Assembly (NCBI RefSeq): GCF_005081445.1
Contig: NZ_CP034873.1
Coordinates: 496,001 to 560,000 of the forward strand
Origin: Buchnera aphidicola (Hyadaphis tataricae)
Lineage (GTDB): Bacteria; Pseudomonadota; Gammaproteobacteria; Enterobacterales; Enterobacteriaceae
DNA: 64,000 bases
Reading direction: 5' to 3'
The notes below the pieces were generated by a model. It did not search any database. It saw nothing but the letters and a program-made list of their open reading frames with translations, and was not told the origin of the DNA. The position numbers were made by a program, and so were the translations under genes. Of the stretch, positions 10,068-20,083 are shown piece by piece; positions within the stretch are counted from its first letter, which is position 1, and each line of letters begins with the position of its first letter.

Positions 10068-10961
10068 TCAATTATCTTTAATAGAAAATTGTATTAAACT
10101 TTTTAAAAATGTAATATTAAAACCTATTTTTTGTAAATTATTTAATGCTAAAAATGATTTGTCACATAATTTATTTACTTGATCTTTTAATACATCCAAA
10201 TTAACTTTCAAAGGCACAGTGATATTTTTCAAGCTATTATGTTTTTCTATACGATACTCCCGTTTTAGAACGTCTTTGTGCATATCTAAAATATCGTCTT
10301 GCATTTGAAAAGCTAAACCGAAAGAAATTGAAAAAACATCTAAATAAGATAAAATTATAGTAGAAAAATTATGCGCAGCAAAATATGCTAAACGCACAGA
10401 TAAACGTATTAAAAATGCAGTTTTATATAAATTCGTTATTTTTAATTGACTAAGATTAAATTTTGTTATCTTTTCTAAATCTAACATTTGTCCAATACAC
10501 ATACCAGTAGAACCTATAGAATTAGATAGTTCATGAATCATATTAATTCGTTTCTGATCAGATACACCAGGCATGCAATTTTTAGATAAAATGTTGAAAG
10601 CAAGAGCATGTAAAGCGTTACCGGCTAACAAAGCAGTATATTCAGTGTATTTTATATGGCAAGATTGTCTGCCTCGTCTGAAATCATCATTATCCATGCA
10701 AGGCAAATCATCATGTATTAAAGAATATATATGAATACATTCAATCGCTGAAGAGATTATGTCTAACGTAGTCATGTTTACTTTAAACATTTTTCCAATA
10801 CCATAAACTAAACATGGACGCAGTCTTTTACCACCTGAAAACATGCTATATTTCATAGCCTTTAAAAGATCATTATCTTGAAAAGGCAACTCATTAATTA
10901 TAGAAGACAATTTTTTATTTACACGATATTTATATATGTTATAAAGATTTAGAAAACACAT
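10068..10961 (-). CDS. ispA: Farnesyl diphosphate synthase
   Basis: IspA builds farnesyl diphosphate from IPP and DMAPP/GPP. Both aspartate-rich motifs are present: DDLPCMDNDD in the first half and QMQDDILD in the second, together with GGKRLRP and the QMLDLE segment. I chose the ATG at 10961 because it gives 297 residues (E. coli 299) and has TTAGGTG about ten bases upstream. A GTG at 10973, immediately after the yajR stop, would add four residues and cannot be excluded. The tight spacing suggests cotranscription with the upstream yajR remnant and the downstream dxs. Confidence 0.95.
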   Translation of the reverse strand: MCFLNLYNIYKYRVNKKLSSIINELPFQDNDLLKAMKYSMFSGGKRLRPCLVYGIGKMFKVNMTTLDIISSAIECIHIYSLIHDDLPCMDNDDFRRGRQSCHIKYTEYTALLAGNALHALAFNILSKNCMPGVSDQKRINMIHELSNSIGSTGMCIGQMLDLEKITKFNLSQLKITNLYKTAFLIRLSVRLAYFAAHNFSTIILSYLDVFSISFGLAFQMQDDILDMHKDVLKREYRIEKHNSLKNITVPLKVNLDVLKDQVNKLCDKSFLALNNLQKIGFNITFLKSLIQFSIKDN

Positions 10962-10973
10962 ATTTTTAAACAC

Positions 10974-12166
10974 CTAAAGGTTGTTTCTCAAGGGTATAAT
11001 TTTTAAAAATAAATGAAGTGATAACCAAAAAAAAACAGACAACACCTCAAATAAAAAGATTTTTGGAGTTGTTAAACAACTGCATAACCATCCACTAATC
11101 ACACCTCCAAAAGATATACCTAAAAATTGACTAGTAGAATAAATGCTCATAATAACGCTTTTATAATTATTTAAATTCTGATTTCTTAAATTAACAGGTA
11201 GAAAAACTTCAAGAAAATTAAAAGATACAAAAAAAATCTGTAAAGCAATAATTAAAAAAATTAAGTTATTATGAGATGTTAAAAAAATTATTTCTGAAAA
11301 AAGAAGAAAAATAATACATATTTCAATAATATTATTCAATAATAAGTTTATTTTACAAAAAAACAAAAACAAGAACAAAATAAAAAAAGATATTATTATA
11401 GTAGTTGAATATATTTTCCATTGATCATTTAATATAACACCAGATAATTCAAAATAATTTGGTAAAATCATAAAATGAATCATTAATAAAAAATGTAAAA
11501 AAAATATACCTAAATAAGATTTAAACAATGATTGATTAAACACAACAATTAAAATTTGTCGAAATAAATATTTTGTTTTTTTTGTTGATGATATGTGTTT
11601 GATATTAGGACATACAAAAAAAATAATAATCACACATATAACAGAAAAATATGAAGATATTGAAAAAATGGAAAAAAAACCAAAAAACTGTACAATTATA
11701 GGTCCAATAATCATAGCAAGTAAGAAAGATAATGCAAAACTTACTCCTATAGCAGCAATTGACTTAGCATAATTTTTTTTGCTAATCAAATCAGACAAAA
11801 AAGCCATACAAACACCAGAAATAGCTCCTGAACCTTGCAAAAATCTACCAATTACCAAACCCCAAATCGAATGCACATATGCCGAAATTACATTACCTAA
11901 AAAAAACATTACTAAACCTAAAATAATAATTTTTTTTTTCCAAACTTATCAGATAAAATGCCAAATGGAATTTGAAAAATGACTTGTGCAATTCCATATA
12001 TTCCCATTGATACACCAACTAAAAACTTATTTGAACCATCTAAAAACATACCATATTGACTTAAAAATGGCACCACCATAAACATACCCAACATCCGCAA
12101 AAGAAATATCATGCAAAAACTTAATGTAACTTGTAATTCTAAACAGTTCATTTTATAATTTTCCAT
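10974..12166 (-). pseudogene. yajR: MFS transporter YajR, frameshifted at a poly(A) tract
   Basis: The coding sequence is broken into an 82-codon piece (12166-11918) and a 311-codon piece (11909-10974) in the next frame. Both align to YajR, a 12-helix major facilitator transporter: FLLRMLGMFMVVPFLS, GIAQVIFQIPFGILSDKFG, then SIWGLVIGRFLQGSGAISG and YSTSQFLGISFGGVISGWL. The break falls in a run of ten A on the coding strand (T 11930-11939). Eleven A would restore one 397-residue frame reading GKKKIIILGLVMFFLGN. The C-terminal YAM domain of E. coli YajR (454 residues) is absent. It may be a pseudogene or be rescued by transcriptional slippage; substrate unknown. Confidence 0.85.
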
Positions 12167-12200
12167 ACTTATTTTCGTAAAAGTTTATCATCAAAAAATA

Positions 12201-12538
12201 ATGAAAAAAAAAAAATATATACATATGAAAATGTCGAAAAAGACCAAGAAGGTTATTTAAAAAACAGCAAAGATTGGAATATAAATTTAGCTAAAGAAAT
12301 TGCACAAAAAGAAAATATCAAATTAAGCTCTGACCACTGGTTAGTAATCATGTTCGTAAGAAAATTTTATTTTCAATTTAATATGACACCATCTATGAGG
12401 ATGTTACTCAAAAGTATCAAAGAAAAAATAGGAATATCTAAAAGTAATAGCATATACTTATTTACACTTTTCCCTAAAGGACCTGCAAGACAGGCAAGTA
12501 AAATTGCAGGTATACCAAAACCTGTAAAATGTTTATAA
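12201..12538 (+). CDS. tusE: Sulfurtransferase TusE (DsrC family), with a start-proximal poly(A) frameshift
   Basis: TusE accepts sulfur from TusBCD and passes it to MnmA for 2-thiouridine at tRNA position 34. From about 12215 the frame reads TusE without a break: DQEGYLKNSKDW, SSDHWLVIMFVRKFYFQF, SPS-like NMTPSMRMLLK, LFPKGPARQASKIAG and the C-terminal PKPVKCL with the penultimate catalytic Cys. That frame has no start codon before 12350, in mid-domain. The ATG at 12201 is followed by twelve A (12204-12215); with thirteen A it would join the frame and give 112 residues (E. coli 109). Divergent from yajR, 34 bases away, and convergent with cyoE, 12 bases away. Confidence 0.85.
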
Positions 12539-12550
12539 CACATATAGTGT

Positions 12551-13405
12551 TTAAAACAAAAAATCTATTGATATTAAAAAATTAAATATCATCACAACTA
12601 AAATAGAACAATAAAATAATTTCATTGCATTTTTTTCATGATTGTTATTATTAAGATTCAAACACGATAAAAAAAACCAATAAAAATTAACAATAGAAGT
12701 AAAAAATAAAAACGTATAACTAACATAGTTTAAAAATGTTAAGAAGGAACTAAAAATAATAAAATTAGTTGTATAGTATAAAATATGTTTTTTTGTTACA
12801 AAAACACCTTTAACTACAGGAAAAACAGGAATATTTGCCATTTTATAATCTTGCATTCTAAAAATAGAAATAGCATAAAAATGAGACATTTGCCAAAACA
12901 TAAAAATAACAAATAATAAACAAGAACATATATCAATGCTATTGGTAACTGCAGTATATCCGATCATAGAAGGTGTAGAACCTGAAAAACTTCCAATTAA
13001 AGTTGAATGAATTGTTTTTCTTTTATATACAATAGTATACAAAACAATGTAAACAAAAAAACCGAAAACAGAAACACTCATTGTTAAAATATTCACTAAA
13101 ATACCTAATATTAATAAACCAGATATTCCTAAGAAAAAAGAAAAAAATAATACTAAAACAATTGAAAGAGCTGTTTTAAATACAATTCTATTACGTGTTC
13201 GTTCCATTTTTTGATCTACATCAGAATCGATTAAATTATTCAAAATACAAGCAGACGCAATAACTAAAAAAGAACCTAACACAGTATAAAATAACAATAA
13301 AATTTTAAAATGATGATGACTTGATGCAAATAAAAAACTTCCTATGATTAAAATAATATTACCAAAAATAATTTTAGGTTTAATCATTTCTAAATATTTA
13401 AACAT
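12551..13405 (-). CDS. cyoE: Protoheme IX farnesyltransferase (heme O synthase)
   Basis: CyoE attaches the farnesyl chain to heme B, making the heme O used by cytochrome bo oxidase; its lipid substrate comes from the ispA product. The 284-residue protein (E. coli 296) is polytopic and has the UbiA-family motif [18 protein letters not shown] and a second polar loop with [33 protein letters not shown] lies between. It is last in the cyoABCDE operon, 30 bases after cyoD, as in E. coli. The 3' end meets tusE with a 12-base gap. Confidence 0.95.
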   Translation of the reverse strand: MFKYLEMIKPKIIFGNIILIIGSFLFASSHHHFKILLLFYTVLGSFLVIASACILNNLIDSDVDQKMERTRNRIVFKTALSIVLVLFFSFFLGISGLLILGILVNILTMSVSVFGFFVYIVLYTIVYKRKTIHSTLIGSFSGSTPSMIGYTAVTNSIDICSCLLFVIFMFWQMSHFYAISIFRMQDYKMANIPVFPVVKGVFVTKKHILYYTTNFIIFSSFLTFLNYVSYTFLFFTSIVNFYWFFLSCLNLNNNNHEKNAMKLFYCSILVVMIFNFLISIDFLF

Positions 13406-13435
13406 ATACGATATATTCTTTTTTTAATTTTATGA

Positions 13436-13750
13436 TTATAAATGATGATTTAAATTAGACATAATCCAAATAGAACCAAAAAACACGATAAAAATTATAA
13501 TCATAATAAATAATAACGTTACTACTTTCCATTTTCCTTCCGCAGAAAAATTCAAATGTAGAAAATATAAAAAATGAATGATAATTTGAATGACAGCTAA
13601 AAATAACACAATAAAATAATTCATTTCATGTGAAAAAATTTTTTCTATAACTACTAAAAATGATAAGCACGTCAATATTATAGAAAACAAAAAACCAAAT
13701 AAATAGGATTTTATTTCTTTATTCATGTGTAATTTAATTAAACTGTACAT
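13436..13750 (-). CDS. cyoD: Cytochrome bo oxidase subunit IV
   Basis: CyoD is the small three-helix subunit of the quinol oxidase. Recognisable segments are [34 protein letters not shown] and [12 protein letters not shown], matching E. coli CyoD. I place the start at 13750, where GGAG lies seven bases upstream and the product is 104 residues (E. coli 109). This overlaps the cyoC 3' end by 13 bases. The alternative ATG at 13726 gives 96 residues, 11 bases after the cyoC stop, and lacks a good SD. A longer ORF starting at 13816 is only cyoC read in another frame. Confidence 0.9.
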   Translation of the reverse strand: MYSLIKLHMNKEIKSYLFGFLFSIILTCLSFLVVIEKIFSHEMNYFIVLFLAVIQIIIHFLYFLHLNFSAEGKWKVVTLLFIMIIIFIVFFGSIWIMSNLNHHL

Positions 13751-14355
13751 TGAACGGCTCCATTTAAATAGACAAGGACGACAACACAAATCCATATAAT
13801 ATCTAAAAAATGCCAAAAAATTGTAAGAGCTAAAATACGAGTCATAATAAAATTAGTTATACCTAATTTTATTATCTGAAAAAATATTGATATTATGAAT
13901 ATTAAACCAAAAAAAATATGAACACCATGAGTGCCAACAAGAGCAAAATAAATAGAGAAAAAAGAATTTCTATAAGGACCATAATTATGCAAAATAAGCT
14001 CATGAAATTCATTGATTTCTATAAACAAAAAGAAAAAACCAAGCAAAAAAGTAATTGCTAAAAATATATAAATCATTTTAATATTCTTTTTATTCATAGC
14101 AATTTTTATCAAACTACAAGAAAAAGAACTTAATAGTAATAAACATGTTTCTAAAAAAACAGAAGATAAATTAAATGCTTCTTTTATAAACACATGATTT
14201 GATTGACTTGTAAAAATAATTGTATACACAGCAAACAAAACTGCAAACATAATACAATCACTCATGAGATAAATCCACAAACCAAACAATTTGTTGTTTT
14301 CTGTTTTTTTGGCGTGCATACTACTGGAATGGATCATTTTTGGTCCTTTTATCAA
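13738..14355 (-). CDS. cyoC: Cytochrome bo oxidase subunit III
   Basis: CyoC is the five-helix subunit III of the heme-copper quinol oxidase. The 205-residue product (E. coli 204) contains [35 protein letters not shown] and [21 protein letters not shown], all typical of subunit III. The gene begins 12 bases after cyoB and overlaps the chosen cyoD start. Its C-terminus is a few residues longer than in E. coli (GAVQCTV), running over the cyoD start region. Confidence 0.96.
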   Translation of the reverse strand: MIKGPKMIHSSSMHAKKTENNKLFGLWIYLMSDCIMFAVLFAVYTIIFTSQSNHVFIKEAFNLSSVFLETCLLLLSSFSCSLIKIAMNKKNIKMIYIFLAITFLLGFFFLFIEINEFHELILHNYGPYRNSFFSIYFALVGTHGVHIFFGLIFIISIFFQIIKLGITNFIMTRILALTIFWHFLDIIWICVVVLVYLNGAVQCTV

Positions 14356-14367
14356 TTTTATTTTATA

Positions 14368-16365
14368 TTATTTTGAATCTAATTTTTTAATTTTTTTAAA
14401 ATTCTCATTTTCAATACGTTTAATCTCTTCTATAGGAATGATATATTCATGTTCCTCATTAAGACTATTAATAAACAAACTCATTATAATTATAAAAAAA
14501 GATACGAAACATAACCAAGTTATATGCCAAACTGCTGAAAAACCAAATAGCAATGACAATACGCTGATAAAAAAACCCAATCCTGTGTTTTTTGGCATAT
14601 GAATTTCATTATAATGAAGATCATGAAAAATTTTTTTTGTTTTCATGTTGTTGCGTTTTTGTTTAATTTCCCAAAATTCATCTCGAGAATTTACTTGAGG
14701 AATGATAGCAAAATTATATATGGGTGCAGGTGAGCTTGTAAACCATTCTAAAGTTCTTCCATTCCAAGGATCACCCGTCATATCAATATTATGATGACGC
14801 TGTTTTATGGACACTAAAAATTGCAAAATTTGACAGATGATTCCTATTGCAATCAAAATTGCTCCAAAAGCAGCTACACATAATAAAATATGAAATTCAG
14901 AATCAATATTCTGACTTAATCGACGAGTCATTCCCATTAAGCCTAAAAAATATAAAGGCATAAAAGCCATAAAAAACCCTATTATCCAAAACCAAAAAGC
15001 ACGTTTTCCCCAAATTTCGTTTAAAGTAAATCCAAAAATTTTTGGAAACCAATAGTTGATTCCTGCAAAACATCCAAAAACAACTCCTCCAATAATAACA
15101 TTATGAAAATGAGCAACTAAAAATAAACTATTATGCAAAATAAAATCTGCTGGAGGAACTGATAAAAGAACACCAGTCATACCACCTATAGAAAAAGTTA
15201 TTAAAAAACCTAAGGTCCATAACATAGAAGAATGCATATGAATACGACCCTTGTACATAGTGAATAACCAATTAAAAATTTTTACTCCGGTAGGAATCGC
15301 AATAACCATGGTAGTAATACCAAAAAAAGCATTAACATTAGCTCCTGCACCCATAGTAAAAAAATGGTGAAGCCAAACTATAAAAGATAAAATCGTGATA
15401 GATAGTGTCGCCCATACTAAAGAAACATATCCAAACAAACGTTTTTGAGAAAAAGTAGATACTACTTCAGAAAAAACACCAAATACAGGAAGAACTAAAA
15501 TATAAACTTCTGGATGTCCCCAAATCCATATTAAATTAACGTATATCATGGCATTACCACCTAAATCGTTAGTAAAAAAATGAAAATCAAAATAACGATC
15601 TAAAGTTAGTAAAATAAGAGTAATAGTTAAAACTGGAAATGAAATAACAATTAAAATATTAGTACACAAGGAAGTCCAAGTAAATACTGGCATTTTAAAA
15701 AACGACATACCAGGAGCTCTCATTTTTAAAATAGTTACTAAAAAATTAATACCAGTTAATGTTGTTCCGACTCCAGCAATCTGCAAACTCCAAATCCAAT
15801 AGTCTACTCCTACTCCCGAGCTATATTCTATCCCTGATAAAGGAGGGTAAGCCAACCAACCTGTTTGAGCAAATTCACCAATCCCTAAAGACAAAGTAAT
15901 TAATATAGCGCTGCTTGCATTAAGCCAAAAACTTAAATTATTAAGAAATGGAAATGCTACATCTCTCGCTCCAATTTGCAAAGGAACAACTAAATTCATC
16001 AAACCAATCACTAAGGGCATAGCTACAAAAAAAATCATTATCACGCCATGAGCTGTAAAGATCTGATCATAATGATGAGGAGGGAGAAAACCGGTATGAC
16101 CGGATGATGCAATAACCTGTTGAGTACGCATTAACATCGCATCCACAAAGCCGCGAAACAACATCACAAAAGCTAAAATTCCATACATAATAGATATTTT
16201 TTTATGATCTACAGTTGTAAACCATTCAGACCATAAATATGTCCATTTTTTTTGATATGTAATCACAGAAGTAATGCATAATCCAGTTAAAATAATACCA
16301 ATATATGTAACCATAATAATAGGTTCATGATAAGGTATATCATTAAACGTCAATTTTCCAAACAT
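14368..16365 (-). CDS. cyoB: Cytochrome bo oxidase subunit I
   Basis: CyoB is the catalytic subunit carrying heme b, heme o3 and CuB; it oxidises ubiquinol, reduces oxygen to water and pumps protons. The 665-residue product (E. coli 663) has all metal-ligand segments: [23 protein letters not shown] (His-Tyr pair), WLHHFFTMG and [11 protein letters not shown]. Many transmembrane helices are evident. It is second in the cyo operon after cyoA. Sequence conservation is high, pointing to a functional enzyme and aerobic respiration. Confidence 0.98.
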   Translation of the reverse strand: MFGKLTFNDIPYHEPIIMVTYIGIILTGLCITSVITYQKKWTYLWSEWFTTVDHKKISIMYGILAFVMLFRGFVDAMLMRTQQVIASSGHTGFLPPHHYDQIFTAHGVIMIFFVAMPLVIGLMNLVVPLQIGARDVAFPFLNNLSFWLNASSAILITLSLGIGEFAQTGWLAYPPLSGIEYSSGVGVDYWIWSLQIAGVGTTLTGINFLVTILKMRAPGMSFFKMPVFTWTSLCTNILIVISFPVLTITLILLTLDRYFDFHFFTNDLGGNAMIYVNLIWIWGHPEVYILVLPVFGVFSEVVSTFSQKRLFGYVSLVWATLSITILSFIVWLHHFFTMGAGANVNAFFGITTMVIAIPTGVKIFNWLFTMYKGRIHMHSSMLWTLGFLITFSIGGMTGVLLSVPPADFILHNSLFLVAHFHNVIIGGVVFGCFAGINYWFPKIFGFTLNEIWGKRAFWFWIIGFFMAFMPLYFLGLMGMTRRLSQNIDSEFHILLCVAAFGAILIAIGIICQILQFLVSIKQRHHNIDMTGDPWNGRTLEWFTSSPAPIYNFAIIPQVNSRDEFWEIKQKRNNMKTKKIFHDLHYNEIHMPKNTGLGFFISVLSLLFGFSAVWHITWLCFVSFFIIIMSLFINSLNEEHEYIIPIEEIKRIENENFKKIKKLDSK

Positions 16366-16440
16366 CGTTCATAAATCTCCAAATGAATATTATTTTTCAA
16401 ACTATTTTATCAAAATTTCATCGATTTTAATTTAACATTA

Positions 16441-17301
16441 CTAATGTTGTATTTTAGAATATTGATGCAAAATATGATTGAACAAATTCTTATTAACATG
16501 AGAAAAATACTTTTTTGAATAATTCTCATTTGGTGTTGCTATCAAATAAAATGTTTTAATAGTATTTAATGTGTTGGATGAACGTTGTATTTTTTTTATC
16601 CACTTTTTAAATATATGATCGTTTGCAACAGAAATAACAGAAAATTTCATATTAGAAAATCCTTTTCCACTATAATTAGATGATATTCCCTTATATAAAC
16701 CTGGTTCATTAGAAATTAAATTTAATCTTGTTACCATTCCTGGCATAGCATATATTTGACTTCCGAGAGATGGAATGAAAAAAGAATTCATAACAGATTG
16801 AGAAGTAATATTAAAAACTATAGGTCTGTTAACAGGAAACATGATTTCATTAATTGTTGCGATATGATAATCTGGATAAATAAATAACCACTTCCAATCT
16901 AATGACACTACATTTATTCTAATAGGATTATTACAAGATAAAATAGATTTTTTTGGTTCTAATATATGTGTATAATTCCAAGATAAAAACCCTAAAAAAG
17001 AAATCATAAGTACAGGAACACCCCATACTATTGTTTCTATTTTCTTTGAATGAGACCAATGAGGTTCGTATACTTGATTTAAATTTGTTGATCGATATTT
17101 GAAAGCAAAATATATACTCATAAAAATAACAGGAATCACAATCAATAACATTACTAAAAAAGATATTATTATTAAGGAATGTTCTTGTAAAGCAATCCAT
17201 CCATGAGCATTTAATAAACTACCTTCACATCCATGCAAGGAAAATAATATTATTATTAATAGCACTTTTTTGAAAAAGTGATTGTGATTAAAATATGTCA
17301 T
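16441..17301 (-). CDS. cyoA: Cytochrome bo oxidase subunit II (lipoprotein)
   Basis: CyoA is subunit II of the quinol oxidase. It has a signal sequence ending in a lipobox (LHGCEG, Cys about 25), two further membrane helices and a periplasmic cupredoxin-like domain with [31 protein letters not shown] and [17 protein letters not shown]. The CuA ligands of cytochrome c oxidases are not expected in this quinol-oxidising form. Length is 286 residues (E. coli 315), shorter at the C-terminus. A GAGGTTGT sequence just before the ATG serves as SD. It is the first gene of the cyo operon, divergent from bolA. Confidence 0.96.
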   Translation of the reverse strand: MTYFNHNHFFKKVLLIIILFSLHGCEGSLLNAHGWIALQEHSLIIISFLVMLLIVIPVIFMSIYFAFKYRSTNLNQVYEPHWSHSKKIETIVWGVPVLMISFLGFLSWNYTHILEPKKSILSCNNPIRINVVSLDWKWLFIYPDYHIATINEIMFPVNRPIVFNITSQSVMNSFFIPSLGSQIYAMPGMVTRLNLISNEPGLYKGISSNYSGKGFSNMKFSVISVANDHIFKKWIKKIQRSSNTLNTIKTFYLIATPNENYSKKYFSHVNKNLFNHILHQYSKIQH

Positions 17302-17530
17302 ACAACAACCTCAAAACAATATAATATTAACCAGCTTAAATATTTTAAAAAATTCTAAAAAAGAATTTTTTGTCAAAAATGTTTTTAGAAACATGCAAAA
17401 AAATAGTAATTTATATCAGAAAGTAATAATATTCGAAATAATTGAATTATTTTTTAAAAATTGATAAAATTTAAAAAATGAAAAATGTTTTTATTTAATT
17501 CAAACACGCATAGGAATACAATATTAATCA
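17302..17530. promoter_or_regulatory. Divergent intergenic region between cyoA and bolA
   Basis: This 229-base spacer must hold the promoters of the cyo operon (leftward) and of bolA (rightward). On the minus strand a TTAATATTATATT patch about 25-35 bases before cyoA could serve as a -10 region. I could not find a convincing -35, ArcA or Fnr site. Composition is nearly pure A+T. Confidence 0.4.
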
Positions 17531-17833
17531 ATGTCTTTAAACACAATAAAACAATATTTAATATCTAGATTAAAGATTACATTCATTAAAATTTTTGATG
17601 ATAGCTTACTGCATAATCACAAAAAAAACACTCTTACACATTTAAGAATCATTATCGTTAGTAGTAATTTTAATCAACGCTCAATGATTACTAGACATCG
17701 TATAATTTTTGATCTTTTATCAGAAATAAAACAAGAAAGAATATACTCAATCACATTAAATACGTATTCTCCTCTTGAATGGGAGACAAAACAAAACAAA
17801 AAAATTTGTTCTTCTAAATGTTTAAAAAAATGA
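17531..17833 (+). CDS. bolA: BolA family protein
   Basis: BolA proteins bind monothiol glutaredoxins through a shared iron-sulfur cluster; in E. coli BolA also influences morphology. The 100-residue product aligns over its length: KIFDDSLLHNH (E. coli VVDESYRHN), THLRIIIVSSNFNQRSMITRHRIIFDLLSE with the conserved RHR, and TYSPLEWE near the end. It precedes tig, as in E. coli. The exact client in this organism is unknown. No clear SD is visible. Confidence 0.9.
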   Translation: MSLNTIKQYLISRLKITFIKIFDDSLLHNHKKNTLTHLRIIIVSSNFNQRSMITRHRIIFDLLSEIKQERIYSITLNTYSPLEWETKQNKKICSSKCLKK

Positions 17834-17983
17834 TTTTTTATCAGTGATTAAAATTATTATACGTTATTAAAAAAATAAAAAAATAAATATTTTTTAGTAG
17901 TTTATAAAAAAATATTTATAACAATTGTTTCAAACATAAAACATTTATAATAAACTGATAAAAAAATCGTTTGAGGTCATAAG

Positions 17984-19276
17984 ATGAAATTTTTTATGGA
18001 AAAAAATAATGACACAAGTCATCGTGTTACAATTCATATCCCCAAAAAAATTGTTAATAATGCTCTTGTTTCAGAGATTTTAAAAATCGGAAAAACAGCA
18101 AACATTAATGGATTTAGAAAAGGAAAAATACCTATTCAAATTATTCAAAAAAAATATGGTCATAACATTCATGACGATGTGTTTCAAAAACTAACACAAA
18201 AATTTTTTTATGAATTTATACATAAAAATAATATTCAAATTATTGGTAATCCAAAATATCATATAATACGTGATCAAGATAAAAAAAAAGAATTTTTTGA
18301 ATATTTTGTAATATATGAAAAATATCCAAAATTTTCAATCAACGATATAACACATCATCCAATAAAAAAAATAATTGTAAATATTACAGATGAAGATATA
18401 GAAAAATACATACAAAAAAGTCAAAAACAAAAAAATTGGACAAATATCAACAAAAAAATTAAAAAAAACGATCGTGTAACAATTGATTATAACCTATATG
18501 AAAACAATAAAAAAATAGAAGAATTTCATACTAAAACAGTTCAATTTATAGTATCTAAAAATACATTTATCTATGAATTAGACAATAAAATTATCAATCA
18601 TCTTAAAAATGACATATTTTTCTTTACAATTAAATTTCATTCCTTTTATCCAGAAAAAACACTACGAAATAAAAATATTACCTTCAAAGTAAAAATTAAA
18701 AAAATTGAACGACTACAAGAAATAGAAGAAAATAATATCCATCATGAAAACACCAAAATAACCCAATCAAAATATCAAATGATCCGTCAATATCTAAAAA
18801 ATGAAATTAAAAAAATAACGGAAGAAAATCTAGAAAATCAAATCATAAATAATGTAATAGAAAAAAATCTTATCACACTACCAAAAATATTATTAGAAGA
18901 AGAGAAAAAAAAATTATTTGAACAATATAAAAAATATTATCGAGAAGACAAAAATAAAAATTTTTTAGAAAGTCAATATCATATTGATTTAAATTTACAA
19001 GCTCAAAAACAATTATATTTAAAAATTATTATAGATAAAATTATATCTGAAAATAAGTTGCTTCCAAAACCAGAAAATATAAAAAAATTAATTAAAAATA
19101 TATCTTTAAAATACAAAAAACCTTTAGAAATCATACAATTATATCATAAAAATGATAATTTTAAAAATGTAGTGCACAGAATAGATATAGAAAATCAAGC
19201 TATGTTGTTATTAAAACAAGCAATGACAATCATCAAAGAAACGTATACATTAAATCAGTTTGTACACCATCGATGA
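17984..19276 (+). CDS. tig: Trigger factor (ribosome-associated chaperone, PPIase)
   Basis: Trigger factor binds ribosomal protein L23 at the exit tunnel and shields nascent chains. The 430-residue product (E. coli 432) keeps the ribosome-docking signature NGFRKGKIPIQIIQKKYG in its N-terminal domain (about residues 44-61). The middle FKBP-like region (about 150-240) and the C-terminal helical domain are recognisable but strongly diverged and lysine/asparagine rich. A good SD (GAGGT) lies eight bases before the ATG at 17984. It heads tig-clpP-clpX-lon as in E. coli. Confidence 0.93.
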   Translation: MKFFMEKNNDTSHRVTIHIPKKIVNNALVSEILKIGKTANINGFRKGKIPIQIIQKKYGHNIHDDVFQKLTQKFFYEFIHKNNIQIIGNPKYHIIRDQDKKKEFFEYFVIYEKYPKFSINDITHHPIKKIIVNITDEDIEKYIQKSQKQKNWTNINKKIKKNDRVTIDYNLYENNKKIEEFHTKTVQFIVSKNTFIYELDNKIINHLKNDIFFFTIKFHSFYPEKTLRNKNITFKVKIKKIERLQEIEENNIHHENTKITQSKYQMIRQYLKNEIKKITEENLENQIINNVIEKNLITLPKILLEEEKKKLFEQYKKYYREDKNKNFLESQYHIDLNLQAQKQLYLKIIIDKIISENKLLPKPENIKKLIKNISLKYKKPLEIIQLYHKNDNFKNVVHRIDIENQAMLLLKQAMTIIKETYTLNQFVHHR

Positions 19277-19378
19277 AACGAGTAGAATGATATGCATAAT
19301 ATTGTTATATTTCTCATTAAATGAATATAAATTATAATATTCATTGCGTTTAAAAAATGAATATTTTCAGGAAAAAAT

Positions 19379-20005
19379 ATGTTATATACTCATAATTCAA
19401 AACAACAAGATAATTCTTATTCTACTTTTGTTCCTATGGTTATTGAACAGCACTCTAGAGGAGAACGTTCGTACGATATATATTCAAGATTACTAAAAGA
19501 AAGAATAATTTTTGTTACAGGAACAATAGAAGACATCGCAGCAAATAATATTGTAGCGCAAATATTATTTTTAGAAGCAGAAAATTCAGAAAAAGATATA
19601 TTTTTATATATTAATTCACCAGGTGGCGTTATTACATCTGGTATGTCTATATACGATACGATGCAATTTGTTAAGCCAGATATTAATACAATTTGCATTG
19701 GTCAAGCATGTTCAATGGCTGCGTTATTGTTAACATCTGGAACTAAAGGAAAAAGATTTGCTCTACCTAATGCGAAAATGATGATTCATCAACCATTAGG
19801 AGGGTTTCAAGGACAAGCTTCAGATATTGCTATTCATGCTCGTGAAATTATGCAAATTAAAAAACATTTAAACAATCTAATGGCACTACATACTGGTCAG
19901 TCGATTAATAAAATCAACAAAGATACAGAACGTGATTGTTTTTTATCAGCATATGAATCTGTACAATATGGATTGATTGATATTATTTTAACTCAACGCC
20001 AATAA
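19379..20005 (+). CDS. clpP: ATP-dependent Clp protease proteolytic subunit
   Basis: ClpP is the serine peptidase barrel that degrades substrates unfolded by ClpX. The 208-residue product (E. coli 207) has the catalytic Ser112 in GQACSMAAL, His137 in MIHQPLGGF, and the later aspartate in the RDCFLSAYE region. The N-terminal propeptide and Leu/Val start loops are kept ([23 protein letters not shown]). SD CAGGAA lies seven bases before the ATG. It is followed by clpX after 78 bases. Confidence 0.98.
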   Translation: MLYTHNSKQQDNSYSTFVPMVIEQHSRGERSYDIYSRLLKERIIFVTGTIEDIAANNIVAQILFLEAENSEKDIFLYINSPGGVITSGMSIYDTMQFVKPDINTICIGQACSMAALLLTSGTKGKRFALPNAKMMIHQPLGGFQGQASDIAIHAREIMQIKKHLNNLMALHTGQSINKINKDTERDCFLSAYESVQYGLIDIILTQRQ

Positions 20006-20083
20006 AATGCAAAAATATTTAATATTCAAAGATCATAGAATCTATTTACTCAAAAAAATAAAAAATTGCAAAGAGGTTAAAAT

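Noticed and set aside
13751..13816. Longer N-terminus for CyoD
   Set aside because: The extra residues are cyoC read in another frame and do not match CyoD.
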